Assembly: GCF_033568475.1 (NCBI RefSeq)
Contig: NW_027331831.1
Span: 12,648,001-12,712,000, forward strand
DNA from: Henckelia pumila
Taxonomy: Eukaryota; Streptophyta; Magnoliopsida; Lamiales; Gesneriaceae
Direction of reading: 5' to 3'
Length of the DNA stretch: 64,000 nt
In this document: positions 44,036 through 57,303 of the stretch, in pieces
Layout: each line of letters begins with the position of its first letter
Position numbering within the stretch: the first letter of the stretch is position 1
The notes under the pieces: generated by a model
Database searches by the model: none
The model's input: the letters and a program-made list of their open reading frames with translations, nothing else
Told to the model about the DNA's origin: nothing
Position numbers and translations under genes: made by a program

Positions 44036-45882
44036 ATAAAGTCTTGGACTAAGATAGAAGTTGAGCGGGGTAGATTGAGTCGCATGCATTTATAGTATTG
44101 CATGATTATGTTTACTTGAATTGAGAAATTGTATGCGAATAGGATATATTAATTGAACACTGCTTGATTCACTGATATGAGAATTACATGCTTATATGGT
44201 GATATGTATGCATGATTTATTGAATTCATCAGAATAAGTGAATTCGTTGTAAGCATGTATTATTTGAAAAGCATGAGCATTTGCAAGTATGTGTTCTATT
44301 TAGAAGCATGAGATTATATGTATGTTATACTAAAATTGTATTTTATAATATCTGCAATATATATTGCTTCTGTTATCGAATAAGACAGATTGTACAGATA
44401 GCATGAGAACCTCAGACAGAACAAAATAGTGTTGAGGTAAGGTTTTGAACCGATCGATATGATGATTGCCCTAAGGTGTATGTTAGTTGAACAACTCCAG
44501 AGCTATTAATCACCAACTCAGAAAGATACAGAATATGTTATGTCTAGAAAGGGGTTGAGTTGAAAAGCTGGATCAGTTGTTCAAGTGAAGAATATTCAGA
44601 TGAACATAGAACCATCCTGATTTTATTTCAACTCCATGGCTTATCAAGAAGTTGGTGAATTTGCCAGAAGAACTTATGGAAGAGCAAACGTATTGAAATG
44701 GTTTGGCAGGTAAGTAAACATAATTGTTTCTTTTTGTATGTACTAGAAAACATAGAAAAGCAAAATGTGCCAAACAGAAGCATATCAACTTGCATGTCTT
44801 GATTGAAGCCAAAGATAGAATAAAAAAACTACAAACCTGTTGTATAAAGCAGAGTAGAATTTTATTCACGCCTCTGTAATTGCGAAAAACTATGATCATC
44901 ACCTCCACTACAACTTCCATAGAAGTATAGTTATGAAGCAAGAGATAGTGACAACAGCAGCAAAGATCGATTCGGCCTAAACACCAGCAGATGAAGAAAT
45001 ATAAGTATAGCTCCCCTAGCTGAAGCAGATCAAGAGAAAATTTGAATGACAGATAAGTTCATAGTAAATAAGCAAGTACATAAAATAAGGCTCAAGTTGC
45101 ACCAGATAATGAGATTGCAGGTAAGTGTGTAATTGACTGAATCTGCTTATATCTTGATTGCATAGCATATATTCATAGATCAATGATTTATTATGCTACA
45201 ATCTTTATCTGTTGAGCCTTTATTAATTGTATGTGCTGAGTCTTTTCCTTTGAGTAGATGGAAAATATTTGGGAGATTATACATAACAGATAAAATACAG
45301 ATTTGAGGAGATAATATTGAATGTGATAATATACGACTTGGGTATTAAGCTAGCATGCATTATAGATATTAATGCAATAACTGAGTACCAGTTAACAGCT
45401 GATTGAACCATGCACTGATTAAGAAATAGTTAAGATATGAGTTTCAGAAATTAGATTTTTGTTATTTCGGTACTGGTTATATAAAGATTAAAGTGGAAGA
45501 ATGTCAGAAGAATTCTAGTCTATATACTGAACTAGTATAGAATTAACCTATAATTGACAGATATATCAGTGGTTAGAATGTACAGAAATAGTTCAATAAC
45601 ATATTTCGACCTTTTTAAGATATGAATGCAGTTCTATATAGAGTGGTGTCTTGTACGAAAATGTTGTGACAACTCGTATAGAAAAGCACTAATTGAACTG
45701 AAGAACTCCAAAAACAGCAGAATGATGAGCAAAGAATTATTCTAGTACCGAAGTGATTATTAATTCTATGACAACAAGTTAAGTCGAATAGATAATATTC
45801 GACTATTGTCAAAAGGGAATTAATAGCTAAACTCATGTCAATAGAGAATAAGAAAAATCAGTTACAATCGAGCTTTCTCTTC
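44036..45882 (+). other. Decayed internal region of the Tekay-like element, left part
   Basis: No frame longer than about 120 codons and no recognisable gag domain. Stops are frequent in all frames. The right edge is the copia insertion site (TCTTC, 45878-45882). Confidence 0.6.
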
Positions 45883-47743
45883 TGAAAGAGTAGGTGCCCA
45901 GTGAGCCAACTTGTGGCTATGAGCTTTGATGACTCTTTGTATAAACAATCTTTTGTTTAATATAATTTACACTTTTATTAATGACAATGACTTTATCTTT
46001 CTTCATATTGTTATATTGTGATATACTATTGTTGTTTTGATAAAGACCTTGAATATACTATAGTGTATGTAAGATGTGGTAGAACATGGGGATGTCTATC
46101 ATGAAACACATCTTATAGTCACTGTATATTCTAAACTGTTCCTAGTCAATTGAGCCGTCCGATAATAAGGATAAGGATCGCTCGAGTTTGAGACTAGAAT
46201 TTGCGATGCAGAGTACCACGTTTCATTGGTAAGGAACATGGAGATGTTCGAAGCATGCAAATGGATATTCATATGATGAATGATCGAACTACCCTATTCG
46301 GACTTTCCAAGTGGTTATCACTTATCGAGTGGATAAAGTCCGTGGTTTTGGTTGTACACCATTAGTCCTTACTACTTGAAACATCATTGAGACTCTATAT
46401 GCTAGTACTGTGCTTTGACTCGTTTACCGACCCTATTGGGGTCATCAGGTGTCGGGATTGGGTACAGTTACAACACATATAGGAGTCGATGCTTTGTTGT
46501 CAAGGATTCACCACATACTTGCGAGTGTGGATATCCTATGCGATCTGAGGAGATATTAGTGTGACGAATCTCTGGCCAGAGTACTTGATGTGATTTAAGA
46601 AATGGTTTCTTAGTAGCACATGCGATGTCACTATTTGATCTTCAAGATGTATTGCATAGTTATCGAATCTCGAGCGACTCTCGATATACCAATGGTTGTT
46701 GATTCGATCGGGATATATGGATGAAGGGACCGTACTGTACGCTAACCAAAATCTATTGGTTCTTGTAGGCACTATCAGTGATACCTAGGGAATCATGGGG
46801 CGATGTTGCTAGGCGCTCTACCATGATTCGATGGGCAAGTCGGAAATCGTTGTTCCGAGTCACAAGGAGTTGTGAGCCCACGGCTAGCTGTATCCCTGAA
46901 CCATTGAGAGTCACACAGAGTAATGAATTTTTAATCCCCGTTGAGATAGTTAAATTTAAAGAGTTAAATTTAATGAATGAAGAAGTTGGACTTCTTAATT
47001 ATGAGTAGAGGAGTAAGATTTCCTAAAATGACATAGGGATGGACATTTTTGGAAACCACTGAATTCGGATTCAGAAAAATTTATCTTGACTTTAAAAGGT
47101 GCAGAAATGGTTTCTGTGCACATTGGTGAAATCGGTTCATCAATCGGAGTCACGATGAATTTTATATTAATTTCTGAACATGCGGGCTTTGCTTGTCGGG
47201 CCTGAACTTATGACTAATGGGCCCTAAGCTGTTAGTGGCCTACATTATAAATAAGTTATTGTAGTACCGAAATTAGACACAACAGGTCATAATTGAGTCA
47301 CAAAATTTCGAAAACCCTAGTCAGTTTTCTTAGTGTGGCCGCCGACCCCTCCCCTCTCTACTCGAGATATTCCGGTCTGTGATTTTGAATTGCAGTCTGG
47401 TTTAGCGAATCAAATTCGTTATTCTCATCGTAGAAAACTTCTGATAGATTTTCTAGTGCAATCTATCAGAGGGATTAAACATCTATTCGTGGACCTGATT
47501 GAAGAAAGGTTCGGTCATCAGTTCCAGGGAGATACAACAAGAGCAGAGAAATCTGTTGGTGTCCAGAATCTCGATTCGAGATTAAAGGTAAAAATTTAAT
47601 AATCGTTATTTAATTTTTACACACACATAATTTAATCGTAAGTTTTGATACCCATGATATGGAAACGTTCCATATATAAAATTTTAAACTTCCGCTGCAC
47701 CGGGTATCAATTCTGATTGATCTGAATGCCGCGTTTTCCAACA
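45883..47743 (+). repeat. 5' LTR of the copia element
   Basis: 1861 bases. It contains several accidental frames (for example 46778-47008 and 47333-47599) that recur in the other LTR only because the LTRs are copies. Confidence 0.96.
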
Positions 47744-47744
47744 G

Positions 47745-47757
47745 TGGTATCAAAGCC
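47745..47757 (+). other. Primer binding site of the copia element
   Basis: TGGTATCAAAGCC one base after the LTR end, complementary to the 3' end of initiator tRNA-Met as in most plant copia elements. Confidence 0.9.
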
Positions 47758-47870
47758 AGGTTGCTCAGATCAAACGATTAAATAATCGATTGTACAAAAA
47801 TTTTTGAGTCTCGGTTTTTGAAACAAAATAAATATTTTAAAAATAATTTTTTTTTTCCGGGCAAAAACCC

Positions 47871-48033
47871 GGGCAGCGCACGGCGCTGCCCTTTGCAGCG
47901 CCGGGCGCTGCACAGGGCGGCGCACGGCGCCTCCCAGGGCAGCGCACGGCGCCGCCCAGGGCAGCGATTGTCGCTGCCCGGCCCGACCCCACGGGGCGCG
48001 GGCGGCCCGGGAATGTCCCGGGCGGCCCGCGGG
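47871..48033 (+). repeat. GC-rich minisatellite in the copia leader
   Basis: In an otherwise AT-rich element, ~160 bases are almost only G and C. Units of about 22 bases of the form GGGCAGCGCACGGCGCCGCC recur with variations, and inverted GGCAGCG...CGCTGCC and CCCGGG pairs could form strong hairpins in the RNA leader. Confidence 0.85.
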
Positions 48034-49084
48034 AAAAATTATTTTGATTTTTTTAAAATTAATTTTAATATGTTAAAATTCTATTTTGGTCCGATCGAAA
48101 ATTGTTTTTGATTGGTCCACGAGGCATCGGATCGAATTGTTCGAGTCCGAAAATTTTAAAATTGATTTTTGGATAAATTTGAATTTTTGGAAAATTTTAA
48201 TATTTTATCCTTAAATTGAATTTTGAAATTAATTATTTTTGGTACAATTGATGATAAGATATGATCTTATGGAAATATTGAATAAAAAATGATTTTATCT
48301 ATAAAATTGGATTCTATAGATAAAATATGATTTTATTTGATAGAAAGATAAAATATGATTTTGTATGTAAAATAAGATTTTATATATAAAATATGATTTT
48401 ATCATTTTAAATTTAAATTGCCATTGCATGTTATCCAATAAATTAATTTTGAATTAAATGTTATTAGATAAGAATGATCGATTGCCATGACCAATTTTGT
48501 AGGTGTATGTTAGGAATTTACATTTGTTTTATTGTTGTTGGTTTTATTAATGGGCCTGGTTTATGGCCCAATATGAATGTCATATGTAATAAAAGTGGGC
48601 TTGGTTTATGGCCCGTTCCCACCCCTTAAAATGTATCCCCTACTTGTCATTGCTATTTATTGTAAATACATTAGATTTAGTGGGAGATCAAGATTTGAAG
48701 ATGGAGGTGGGCCCAGCAGACAATAAAGACAGAAGAAATGTAAATTGGAAGCTAATGTAATAGGATTGCATTGCATACTGCATATTACCTAGGATTGGAC
48801 TAAGACTCGTGATTGGCAACCACGGGTCAATTAGAAATGAAATCGATCATCCTATATAATATATGATATTATGATTGTATGCATGTTTTAGACATAATTG
48901 TGTGAATCCGGCAAGCATACAATATTTGAAAAATGATGAGACAAATTTTCATAATTAAAAATCCCTCATTTTAAATATGATTTAAAATTGATATCAAGAT
49001 AAATAAAGAAAATTTAAATTTGTTTAAATGTTCCTACCTTCCATCAACGATCAATGTATGAGATGCTACCCGCGGATACGGTCC

Positions 49085-49365
49085 GGCTCATATTATTGGG
49101 GGGGCCCGTTCGTCGGAAAGCTGTACATTGGATCGACACATGTTGTAAGTTGGGTGGAACTCCCATGGGATCGGCTCATATTATTGGGGGATCCACATGG
49201 CGACCGTCCGTCACAACTTAATATTGATGGGTCATCTTGACATGTCACAATAAACGGCGTCATATTATTGGGCCCTTATTGGACATGAGGTAAATACATG
49301 GAGGTTGCTTTGGAAGCAATTGGGCTCTACCTTTTGAAAATTATGGTTGGCTGATATTATTCGGG
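49085..49365 (+). repeat. Four spaced GGCTCATATTATTGGG motifs upstream of copia gag
   Basis: The motif (with small changes) occurs at 49085, 49173, 49256 and 49349, spaced 88, 83 and 93 bases apart. It looks like the conserved part of a decayed tandem array of about 88-base units in the untranslated leader. Confidence 0.8.
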
Positions 49366-49555
49366 ACCATAAGTTTGTCAATTGGACTCCATGTTCTCAC
49401 TAAGGAAAACAGTTTCCCGTTTTCACTAGAGGGTAGTGAAATCGTTAAAATAGTGGGAGTGAGATTCATAAAATAAATTTCGCCTATTTTATGTCTTAGT
49501 AAATTGCTTAAACAATCATTGATATTTGTCTGTTTTCTTTTCAGTATTTCATAAG

Positions 49556-52500
49556 ATGAATTCGCGTAATCCACTGTTCTCGATCCTCGAACAAAATAAG
49601 TTGACTGGCGCAAACTATACGGAATGGTTCCGTAAGTTGAAGATTGTCTTGACTTCGGAGAAGATGTTCTACGTGTTAGAAAAATCTCCTCCGAAGGAAG
49701 TACCAGCTGACGTAAGTCCGGAGGAGTTAGCCAAGCTTGATACATGGTGGGACCATGATATCAAGACCAAATGCTATATGCAAGCCTCGATGTCTGATGA
49801 ACTCCAGAGGCGATTTGAGGACACCGTGAATGCTGCTGACATTCACGTTCAACTCAAGGAACTTTTTGGGGCTCAATCGAGGGCTGAAAGGTTCGCTACT
49901 GTCAAGGAGCTAATGACGTGTCGCATGCGTGAAGGGACTTCGGTCCGTGATCATGGGGTACGAGTGATTTGGCTCATACAGAAGTTGGTAACCTTAGATT
50001 TGGTGTTGGAGCATGAACTCAATGTGGACTTACTGCTTCTGTCTCTTCTTTCTTCGTTTGACGGATTTGTGGTAAATTTTAATATGAACAAGATAGAGGG
50101 CTCCCTTGAAGAGATGGTCAACATGCTTGTGACATATGAATCCACATTAAAGAAGGATAAACCGGCTTTCTTGGTGGGCTCCTCATATTCTGCTAGGAAG
50201 GGGCCAAGTACGAAGGGTAAGAAACGTTCTGCCCCACCCAAGAAAATCGAACCCGAGAAGAAGCACAAGACAAAGGCTTCAAACAATGGAAAATCCAAGG
50301 ATGTTTGCCATTACTGCAAGAAGCCCGGTCATTGGAAGCGTAACTGCAAGGAATATCTAGAGCAGTTGCGAACTGCGAAGGGTATGTTCTATATTGAAAT
50401 AAACGTTTAACTTAATACTACTTCTTGGGTATTGGATACCGGATGTGGATCTCACATTTGCAATGATTTGCAGGTGATGACAAGAAGTCGCAGGCTTAGA
50501 ATGGGTGAGACCCAGCTGAGGCTCGGGAATGGTTCCAGAGTTGAAGCTAAAGCCGTAGGAGATGTTTGTTTAATATTGCAGAACGGTTTTAAGTTACTTT
50601 TAAGAGATGTTTTATTTGTTCCGGATTTAATTAAAAACATTATTTCTGTTTCTATGCTTGATAGAGATGGTTATTCTTGCAATTTTGTGAATGGGATTTG
50701 CAATATTTACAAGAATGAATGTTTGATTGGAAATGGACAACTTGAAAACGATCTATATAACTTAAAACTAAAAGACGTTTCAATAAATTATGTTGATAAA
50801 CCGGCAACAACGAACAAAAGGAAAATCGATAGTCAAAATCCAGCAAACCTTTGGCATGCTAGGCTAGGTCATATTTCCTCAAGGAGGATGAACAAGCTAG
50901 TGGGAGAAGGCATGTTTGATATGTCTGATATTAACTCTCTACCTACTTGTGAATCCTGCCTGAAAGGAAAAATGACTAAATCTCCTTTTAAGGGGAAACC
51001 TGAGCGTAGTCAAAATCTGTTGGATTTGATCCATACAGATGTTTGTGGTCCATTTAGAGTTGGGACTCAATATGGCCACACCTACTTCATTACCTTTACT
51101 GATGATTATTCAAGGTATGGGTATTTATATTTAATGAAATATAAGTCTGAAGCATTTGAAAAGTTCAAAGAATTCAAGGCTGAAGTAGAAAACAAGCTTG
51201 GTAAAAGTATTAAAGCACTTCGATCGGATCGAGGTGGAGAATACTTAAGTACCGAGTTTTTGAACTATCTGAAAGAGAATGGGATTCTCTCTCAGTGGAC
51301 TCCTCCTATGACACCACAGCTTAATGGTGTATCGGAGCGTCGTAATCGAACTTTGTTGGACAGGGTTCGATCCATGATGAGCTTCACTGAGCTTCCACCT
51401 TCGTTTTGAGGCTATGCGCTTGAAACGGCGGTAATGTTGTTAAACAACGTCCACACTAAAGCAGTGGACAAAACACCATACGAATTATGGAATGGCAAAG
51501 CTCCTAAGTATTCGTACTTGAGGATTTGGGGATGTCCTACTTACGTGAAGCGGACAGTGGGAGATAAGTTGGATAGTCGATCCAGCTTGTGTTATTTTGT
51601 AGGGTATCCGAAGAATTCAATCGGATATTATTTCTATTATCCTGCTGAAACAAAGGTGTTTGTTTCAAGGAATGCCACCTTCTTGGAGAAGGAGTTCTTA
51701 TTGGATAAGAAAGGCGAGATGATGGAACTCGAAGAAATTCGAGAAGAACCCGAAATACAAAATAACGATCCCACACCTCAGGAACCATTGTTAGACACGC
51801 CTGTACCTAGAAGATCCGAGAGGACTTCTAGACCTCCTATTTGATATGGTCTTCTTCTTGAAGGGGATCAAGATGAACCCGATGTTGGATGTGATCCAAG
51901 GAACTTCAAGGAAGCAATTTCTGATGCGGATTCAAATTTATGGCTTGAAGCTATGCAGTCGGAAATTGATTCGATGCATACAAACCAAGTTTGGTCCTTA
52001 GTAGATCCTCCTGATGGAATTGTTCCAATAGGGTGTAAATGGATCTACAAGAGAAAGCTTGGGCCTGATGGTAAGGTATTGACCTTCAAGGCGCGATTGG
52101 TGGCGAAAGGTTATACTCAAAGACAAGGAGTTGACTATGATGAAACCTTTTCACCAGTTGCAATGTTCAAGTCCATAAGAATCCTTATTGCCATAGCTGC
52201 ATGGTATGACTATGAGATATGGCAGATGGATGTGAAGACTGCTTTTCTTAATGGAGACATTAAGGAAGAAATCTATATGAAGCAGCCTGAGGGGTTCACA
52301 TCCATGGGAAGCGAGCATAAGGTATGCAAGCTTCAGAGATCAATTTATGGTCTAAAACAAGCATCAAGAAGTTGGAACCAGAAATTTGATGAAACAATAA
52401 AGGATTTTGGTTTCATCAAGAACCCGGAGGAACCATGCGTGTACAAGAAAGTAGTTAAAGATGCTGTGACATTCTTAGTACTTTATGTTGATGACATCCT

Positions 52501-53470
52501 ACTCATTGGGAATGACGTAGGGATGTTGCAGTCAACAAAGATATGGTTATCAGGTAGATTCTCGATGAAGGATTTGGGTGAGGCATCCTATATTCTAGGG
52601 ATACAGATCTATAGAGATAGATCTAAGAGAATGATAGGACTCACTCAATCAACCTACATCGACACCATATTGAAACGGTTTTCAATGGATGGGTCCAAGA
52701 GAGGACATCTACCCATGTGTCATGGAGTTTCTCTATCCAAGTCTATGTGTCCCAAGACGGATGAAGAGATAGAGAAAATGACACATGTACCATATGCGTC
52801 AGCTATAGGTAGTATCATGTATGGGATGATATCTACCAGACCGGATGTAGCATTTGCTCTGAGTGTCACGAGCAGATATCAAGATAATCCCGGTCAAATG
52901 CATTGGAAAGCCGTGAAGGACATTCTTAAGTACTTGCGAAGGACTAAGAATATGTTCATGGTATATGGAGGAAGAGAACTGAAATTGGAAGGCTATACCG
53001 ACTCTAGCTTCCAAAGTGACGTGGATGACTCGAAGTCAACCTCTGGATTTGTGTTCATGCTCAATGGTGGTGCTGTCTCTTGGAAGAGTTCCAAGCAGGA
53101 CACCACAGCGGATTCCACCACTGAGGCTGAATACATTGCAGCATCAGCTGCTGCTAAAGAGGCCGTTTGGATGAGGAATTTCGTCCAAGAGTTGGGCGTC
53201 ATTCTTAAAGTTGTTGGTCCAGTCCCGGTGTACTGTGACAACACGGGTTCCGTTGCTCAGGCAAAGGAACCAAGGTCTCATCAAAGATCCAAACACGTAC
53301 TGAGGAAATACCACATCATCCGGGAGATTGTGAAAAGAGGAGACATCACCGTCGAAAGAGTGGCCTCTGCAGACAATATCGCTGATCCACTTACTAAGCC
53401 CTTTCCAGGACCATTATTTGACAAACATCGCGAAGCAATGGGTCTACGTAGTATGACTAGTTGGCTATAG
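49556..53470 (+). pseudogene. Copia gag-pol polyprotein with three in-frame stops
   Basis: A single reading frame of 1305 codons runs from ATG 49556 to the stop at 53468-53470, with no frameshift. It is interrupted by TAA 50408-50410, TGA 51407-51409 and TGA 51842-51844. Domains: gag; CCHC knuckle (CHYCKKPGHWKRNC, about residue 250); protease (WVLDTGCGSHIC, about 292); GAG-pre-integrase (LWHARLGHIS); integrase core with D-D-E (LIHTDVCGPF, LRSDRGGEYLS, LNGVSERRNR); reverse transcriptase (WIYKRKLGPDGKV, MDVKTAFLNG, LYVDDILL); and RNase H (YTDSSFQSD, EAEYIAAS, ending NIADPLTKP). Each stop falls where the family has a codon one change away, consistent with C-to-T decay. Confidence 0.95.
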
Positions 53471-53484
53471 GGCAAGTGGGAGAT
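53470..53484 (+). other. Polypurine tract of the copia element
   Basis: GGGCAAGTGGGAGAT directly before the 3' LTR. Confidence 0.85.
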
Positions 53485-55345
53485 TGAAAGAGTAGGTGCC
53501 CAGTGAGCCAACTTGTGGCTATGGGCTTTGATGACTCTTTGTATAAACAATCTTTTGTTTAATATAATTTACACTTTTATTAATGGCAATGACTTTATCT
53601 TTCTTCATATTGTTATATTGTGATATACAATTTTTGTTTTGATAAAGACCTTGAATATACTATAGTGTATGTAAGATGTGGTAGAACATGGGGATGTCTA
53701 TCATGAAACACATCTTATAGTCACTGTATATTCTAAACTGTTCCTAGTCGATTGAGCCGTCCGATAATAAGGATAAGGATCGCTCGAGTTTGAGACTAGC
53801 ATTTGCGATGCAGAGTACCACGTTTCATTGGTAAGGAACATGGAGATGTTCGAAGCATGCAAATGGATATTCATATGATGAATGATCGAACTACCCTATT
53901 CGGACTTTCCAAGTGGTTATCACTTATCGAGTGGATAAAGTCCGCAGTTTTGGTTGTACACCATTAGTCCTTACTACTTGAAACATCATTGAGACTCTAT
54001 ATGCTAGTACTGTGCTTTGACTCGTTTACCGACCCTATTGGGGTCATCAGGTGTCGGGATTGGGTACAGTTACAACACATATAGGAGTCGATGCTTTGTT
54101 GTCAAGGATTCACCACATACTTGCGAGTGTGGATATCCTATGCGATCTGATGAGATATTAGTGTGACGAATCTCTGGCCAGAGTACTTGATGTGATTTAA
54201 GAAATGGTTTCTTAATAGCACATGCGATGTCACTATTTGATCTTCAAGATGTATTGCATAGTTATCGAATCTCGAGCGACTCTCGATATACCAATGGTTG
54301 TTGATTCGATCGGGATATATGGATGAAGGGACCGTACTGTACGCTAACCAAAATCTATTGGTTCTTGTAGGCACTATCAGTGATATCTAGGGAATCATGG
54401 GGCGATGTTGCTAGGCGCTCTACCATGATTCGATGGGCAAGTCGGAAATCGTTGTTCCGAGTCACAAGGAGTTGTGAGCCCACGGCTAGCTGTATCCCTG
54501 AACCATTGAGGGTCACACAGAGTAATGGATTTTTAATCCCCGTTGAGATAGTTAAATTTAAAGAGTTAAATTTAATGAATGAAGAAGTTGGACTTCTTAA
54601 TTATGAGTAGAGGAGTAAGATTTTCTAAAATGACATAGGGATGGACATTTTTGGAAACCACTGAATTCGGATTCAGAAAAATTTATCTTGACTTTAAAAG
54701 GTGCAGAAATGGTTTCTGTGCACATTGGTGAAATCGGTTCATCAATCGGAGTCACGATGAATTTTATATTAATTTCTGAACATGCGGGCTTTGCTTGTCG
54801 GGCCTGAACTTATGACTAATGGGCCCTAAGCTGTTAGTGGCCTACATTATAAATAAGTTATTGCAGTACAGAAATTATACACAACAGGTCATAATTGAGT
54901 CACAAAATTTCAAAAACCCTAGTCAGTTTTCTTAGTGTGGCCGCCGACCCCTCCCCTCTCTACTCGAGATATTCCGGTCTGTGATTTTGAATTGCAGTCT
55001 GGTTTAGCGAATCAAATTCGTTATTCTCATCGTAGAAAACTTCTGATAGATTTTCTAGTGAAATCTATCAGAGGGATTAAACATCTATTCGTGGACCTGA
55101 TTGAAGAAAGGTTCGGTCATCAGTTCCAGGGAGATACAACAAGAGCAGAGAAATCTGTTGGTGTCTAGAATCTCGATTCGAGATTAAAGGTAAAAATTTA
55201 ATAATCGTTATTTAATTTTTACACACACATAATTTAATCGTAAGTTTTGATACCCATGATATGGAAACGTTCCATATATAAAATTTTAAACTTCCGCTGC
55301 ACCGGGTATCAATTTTGATTGATCTGAACGCCGCGTTTTCCAACA
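53485..55345 (+). repeat. 3' LTR of the copia element
   Basis: Same length as the 5' LTR, with scattered substitutions and no net indel. It is followed by the target duplication TCTTC. Confidence 0.96.
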
Positions 55346-55350
55346 TCTTC

Positions 55351-57303
55351 AATGTTGCTGAAGCTATTACATCATAGAAATTATGATTCTTAAAATTTCT
55401 TGATATCGATTCTGAGGTTGTGTTCTTTGACCTCGATCGATTTTGATTGACTCTTATTCTTTTATTAGAGTCTGCTTTGATTCACTCGCTGTCATTCAAA
55501 ATAATTGATTTTGACTGACATTTCCTTGAGCGAGTTCCTTTGATTCGAATTTGAGAATCATTGATTATTTGATGTGTATATTCAGTATATTTTGAATTTT
55601 TTGTCTCGTAACTTATAGAAATTCAGAGTCAAAGTATCACAATATTTATGGGTTGATTGCATGATTTGCTAGTACTTGGGAAATATAAAGAAGAAAAGTA
55701 GATGAATGCTTGATCGAGTGATTACAGATCTGTAATTTTTATATGTGAGTTGCTAGACATATACTCAGATAATTAAAATTGTTGCAATCCAAGCTAAGCT
55801 ATACTAGTTTGGAAAGATTACAACAACATTGATATTAGATCAAGCAATGAAAATTTGATTGAGAACGCTAGATTCATAGATCATATAAGACAGCAGATCA
55901 GAACAGATGAATTTTGCGGTGAATAACCGTTTGAGGTTGCCAGATATTTTAGATATCTAATATCAGATTCTGAAAGAGGCATATGACAACAGATTTTTTT
56001 TATCCATTCAGTTATTTAAACATGTATGACTTACATGTAGTCATTACTTGGAAATCAGTATTGGTGAAATAAATGAAAGCATATACGACGGAATTAAAAT
56101 TACCAATACTAAATTCCAGTAAAAGAAGCAGAAAAGAAGAACCCAAGTGGTTTCTGTAACAAATTAGTTACATAAGAGCTGAAAGAAGATCAACTTTGTG
56201 AAAGATTTTAGTTCGAATCTACTCAAATCGTCATGATTTTGCGATTTAGATTGTCGTAGATTTCGACAGATTCAAGAATATGTTGTATTAGACATGATAC
56301 AAACATAAAGAGATACTTGTTAAGAAGTTAGCAAGATGATCAGATTACAGGGATTATTGAAATCTATTGTCTAGATAGAGACTATAGATTTGTTTTCTAG
56401 ATTGTGGCACTAATTTTCAGATGTTCTGAGTGTTTTGTTGTATGAGATTTCATTATACCATCCTCTGATTAGTGGACTATCAGATGTGATTATCCAGATT
56501 TTCGAGTATATGCTCAGAACTATAGTACTAGATTCGGTTGATTGATTATTTGCCATTTGATTACTATAATTCCTGTGACAGCTATCTGATAGATATAGAG
56601 ACAGTATTTTGATTTTTAGATGATAAGAAAAGCAGAATTGTCTTTATATTGAAACGATATTTCAGAATTATCAGCTATCAGATCAGATATGAGTCAAGAA
56701 AAGATAGAGAATGTGAAGAGTGATTGAATAAAATAAGAACAGAACAGAGCAGTATAGACAGAGTTAGCAAATGAGCAACATATATCGATTTTGAAGCCTG
56801 AACAGAATGATCAGCAAAGAAGTTTTTTCCCGAGCATCATTAGGTTCAGAAAGAGATTTCAGAAGTGAAGCAATAATTGATCCCTGTGAGTATTTGATCT
56901 AGCATATTGATTAATACTCAATCTCGAATTGTCAGATAGATGAATTGTTATCCATATGCATTGGCTGAAGAATATCAGCTAGAATATGTATGTGCATTCA
57001 ATTCAGATAAAACAGAAGCCGATAAGATTTTAAGAGAAGCCTACTAACCTATGCAGAGTTAGATCACGAGAAAAAGCAACTTAGATATAAGTTGACTCAG
57101 TGATTATATGTTAATGAAAATAGATATGATTGCAGAAGCGATCAGAAAAAAGAATAAGATACTATAGAAGAGAAGATATCAGAATAGATATCTAAAGCTC
57201 ACAGAATTGAAGTATTACTTCAGTTAGCTATACAGCTTACGAGAATCAGCAATAGGATCGAATGCGATTTCGATGACGAAATCATTCCTTAGAGGGAAGG
57301 AAT
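55351..57303 (+). pseudogene. Decayed internal region of the Tekay-like element, right part with integrase trace
   Basis: No long frame survives. At about 56455-56550, however, the + strand reads YHPLISGLSD...YMLRTIVLDS, recognisable as the integrase stretch YHPQT(S/D)G(Q/L)SERTIQ...EDMLR of Tekay-type chromoviruses. Just upstream (about 56380) a DRDYRF trace is seen. A polypurine tract (AGAGGGAAGGAAT) lies right before the 3' LTR. Confidence 0.7.

Larger units (their letters stand above)
45883..55345 (+). mobile_element. Ty1/copia retrotransposon, Angela-like
   Basis: Two LTRs of exactly 1861 bases (45883-47743 and 53485-55345) begin TGAAAGAGTAGG and end TTTTCCAACA. The target duplication TCTTC is at 45878-45882 and 55346-55350. 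Primer site TGGTATCAAAGCC (47745-47757) and polypurine tract GGGCAAGTGGGAGAT (53470-53484) are both present. Domain order is gag-protease-integrase-RT-RNase H, so copia. The LTR size and the gag/pol type suggest the Angela lineage. The LTRs differ at roughly two dozen positions by eye. The coding frame carries three stops, so it is not autonomous. Confidence 0.96.

Noticed and set aside
46536..47599. Frames of 76-88 codons repeated at 54138-55168
   Set aside because: The repetition comes from the two copia LTRs being copies. One counterpart is shorter because of a substitution, and there is no domain.
47818..48111. 97-codon Arg/Ala/Gly-rich frame
   Set aside because: It lies across the GC minisatellite; the composition is dictated by the repeat.
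49085..49365. CRISPR-like regular repeats
   Set aside because: Only four imperfect units with spacing of 83-93 bases in a plant retroelement leader; no cas genes, and a eukaryotic nuclear context.
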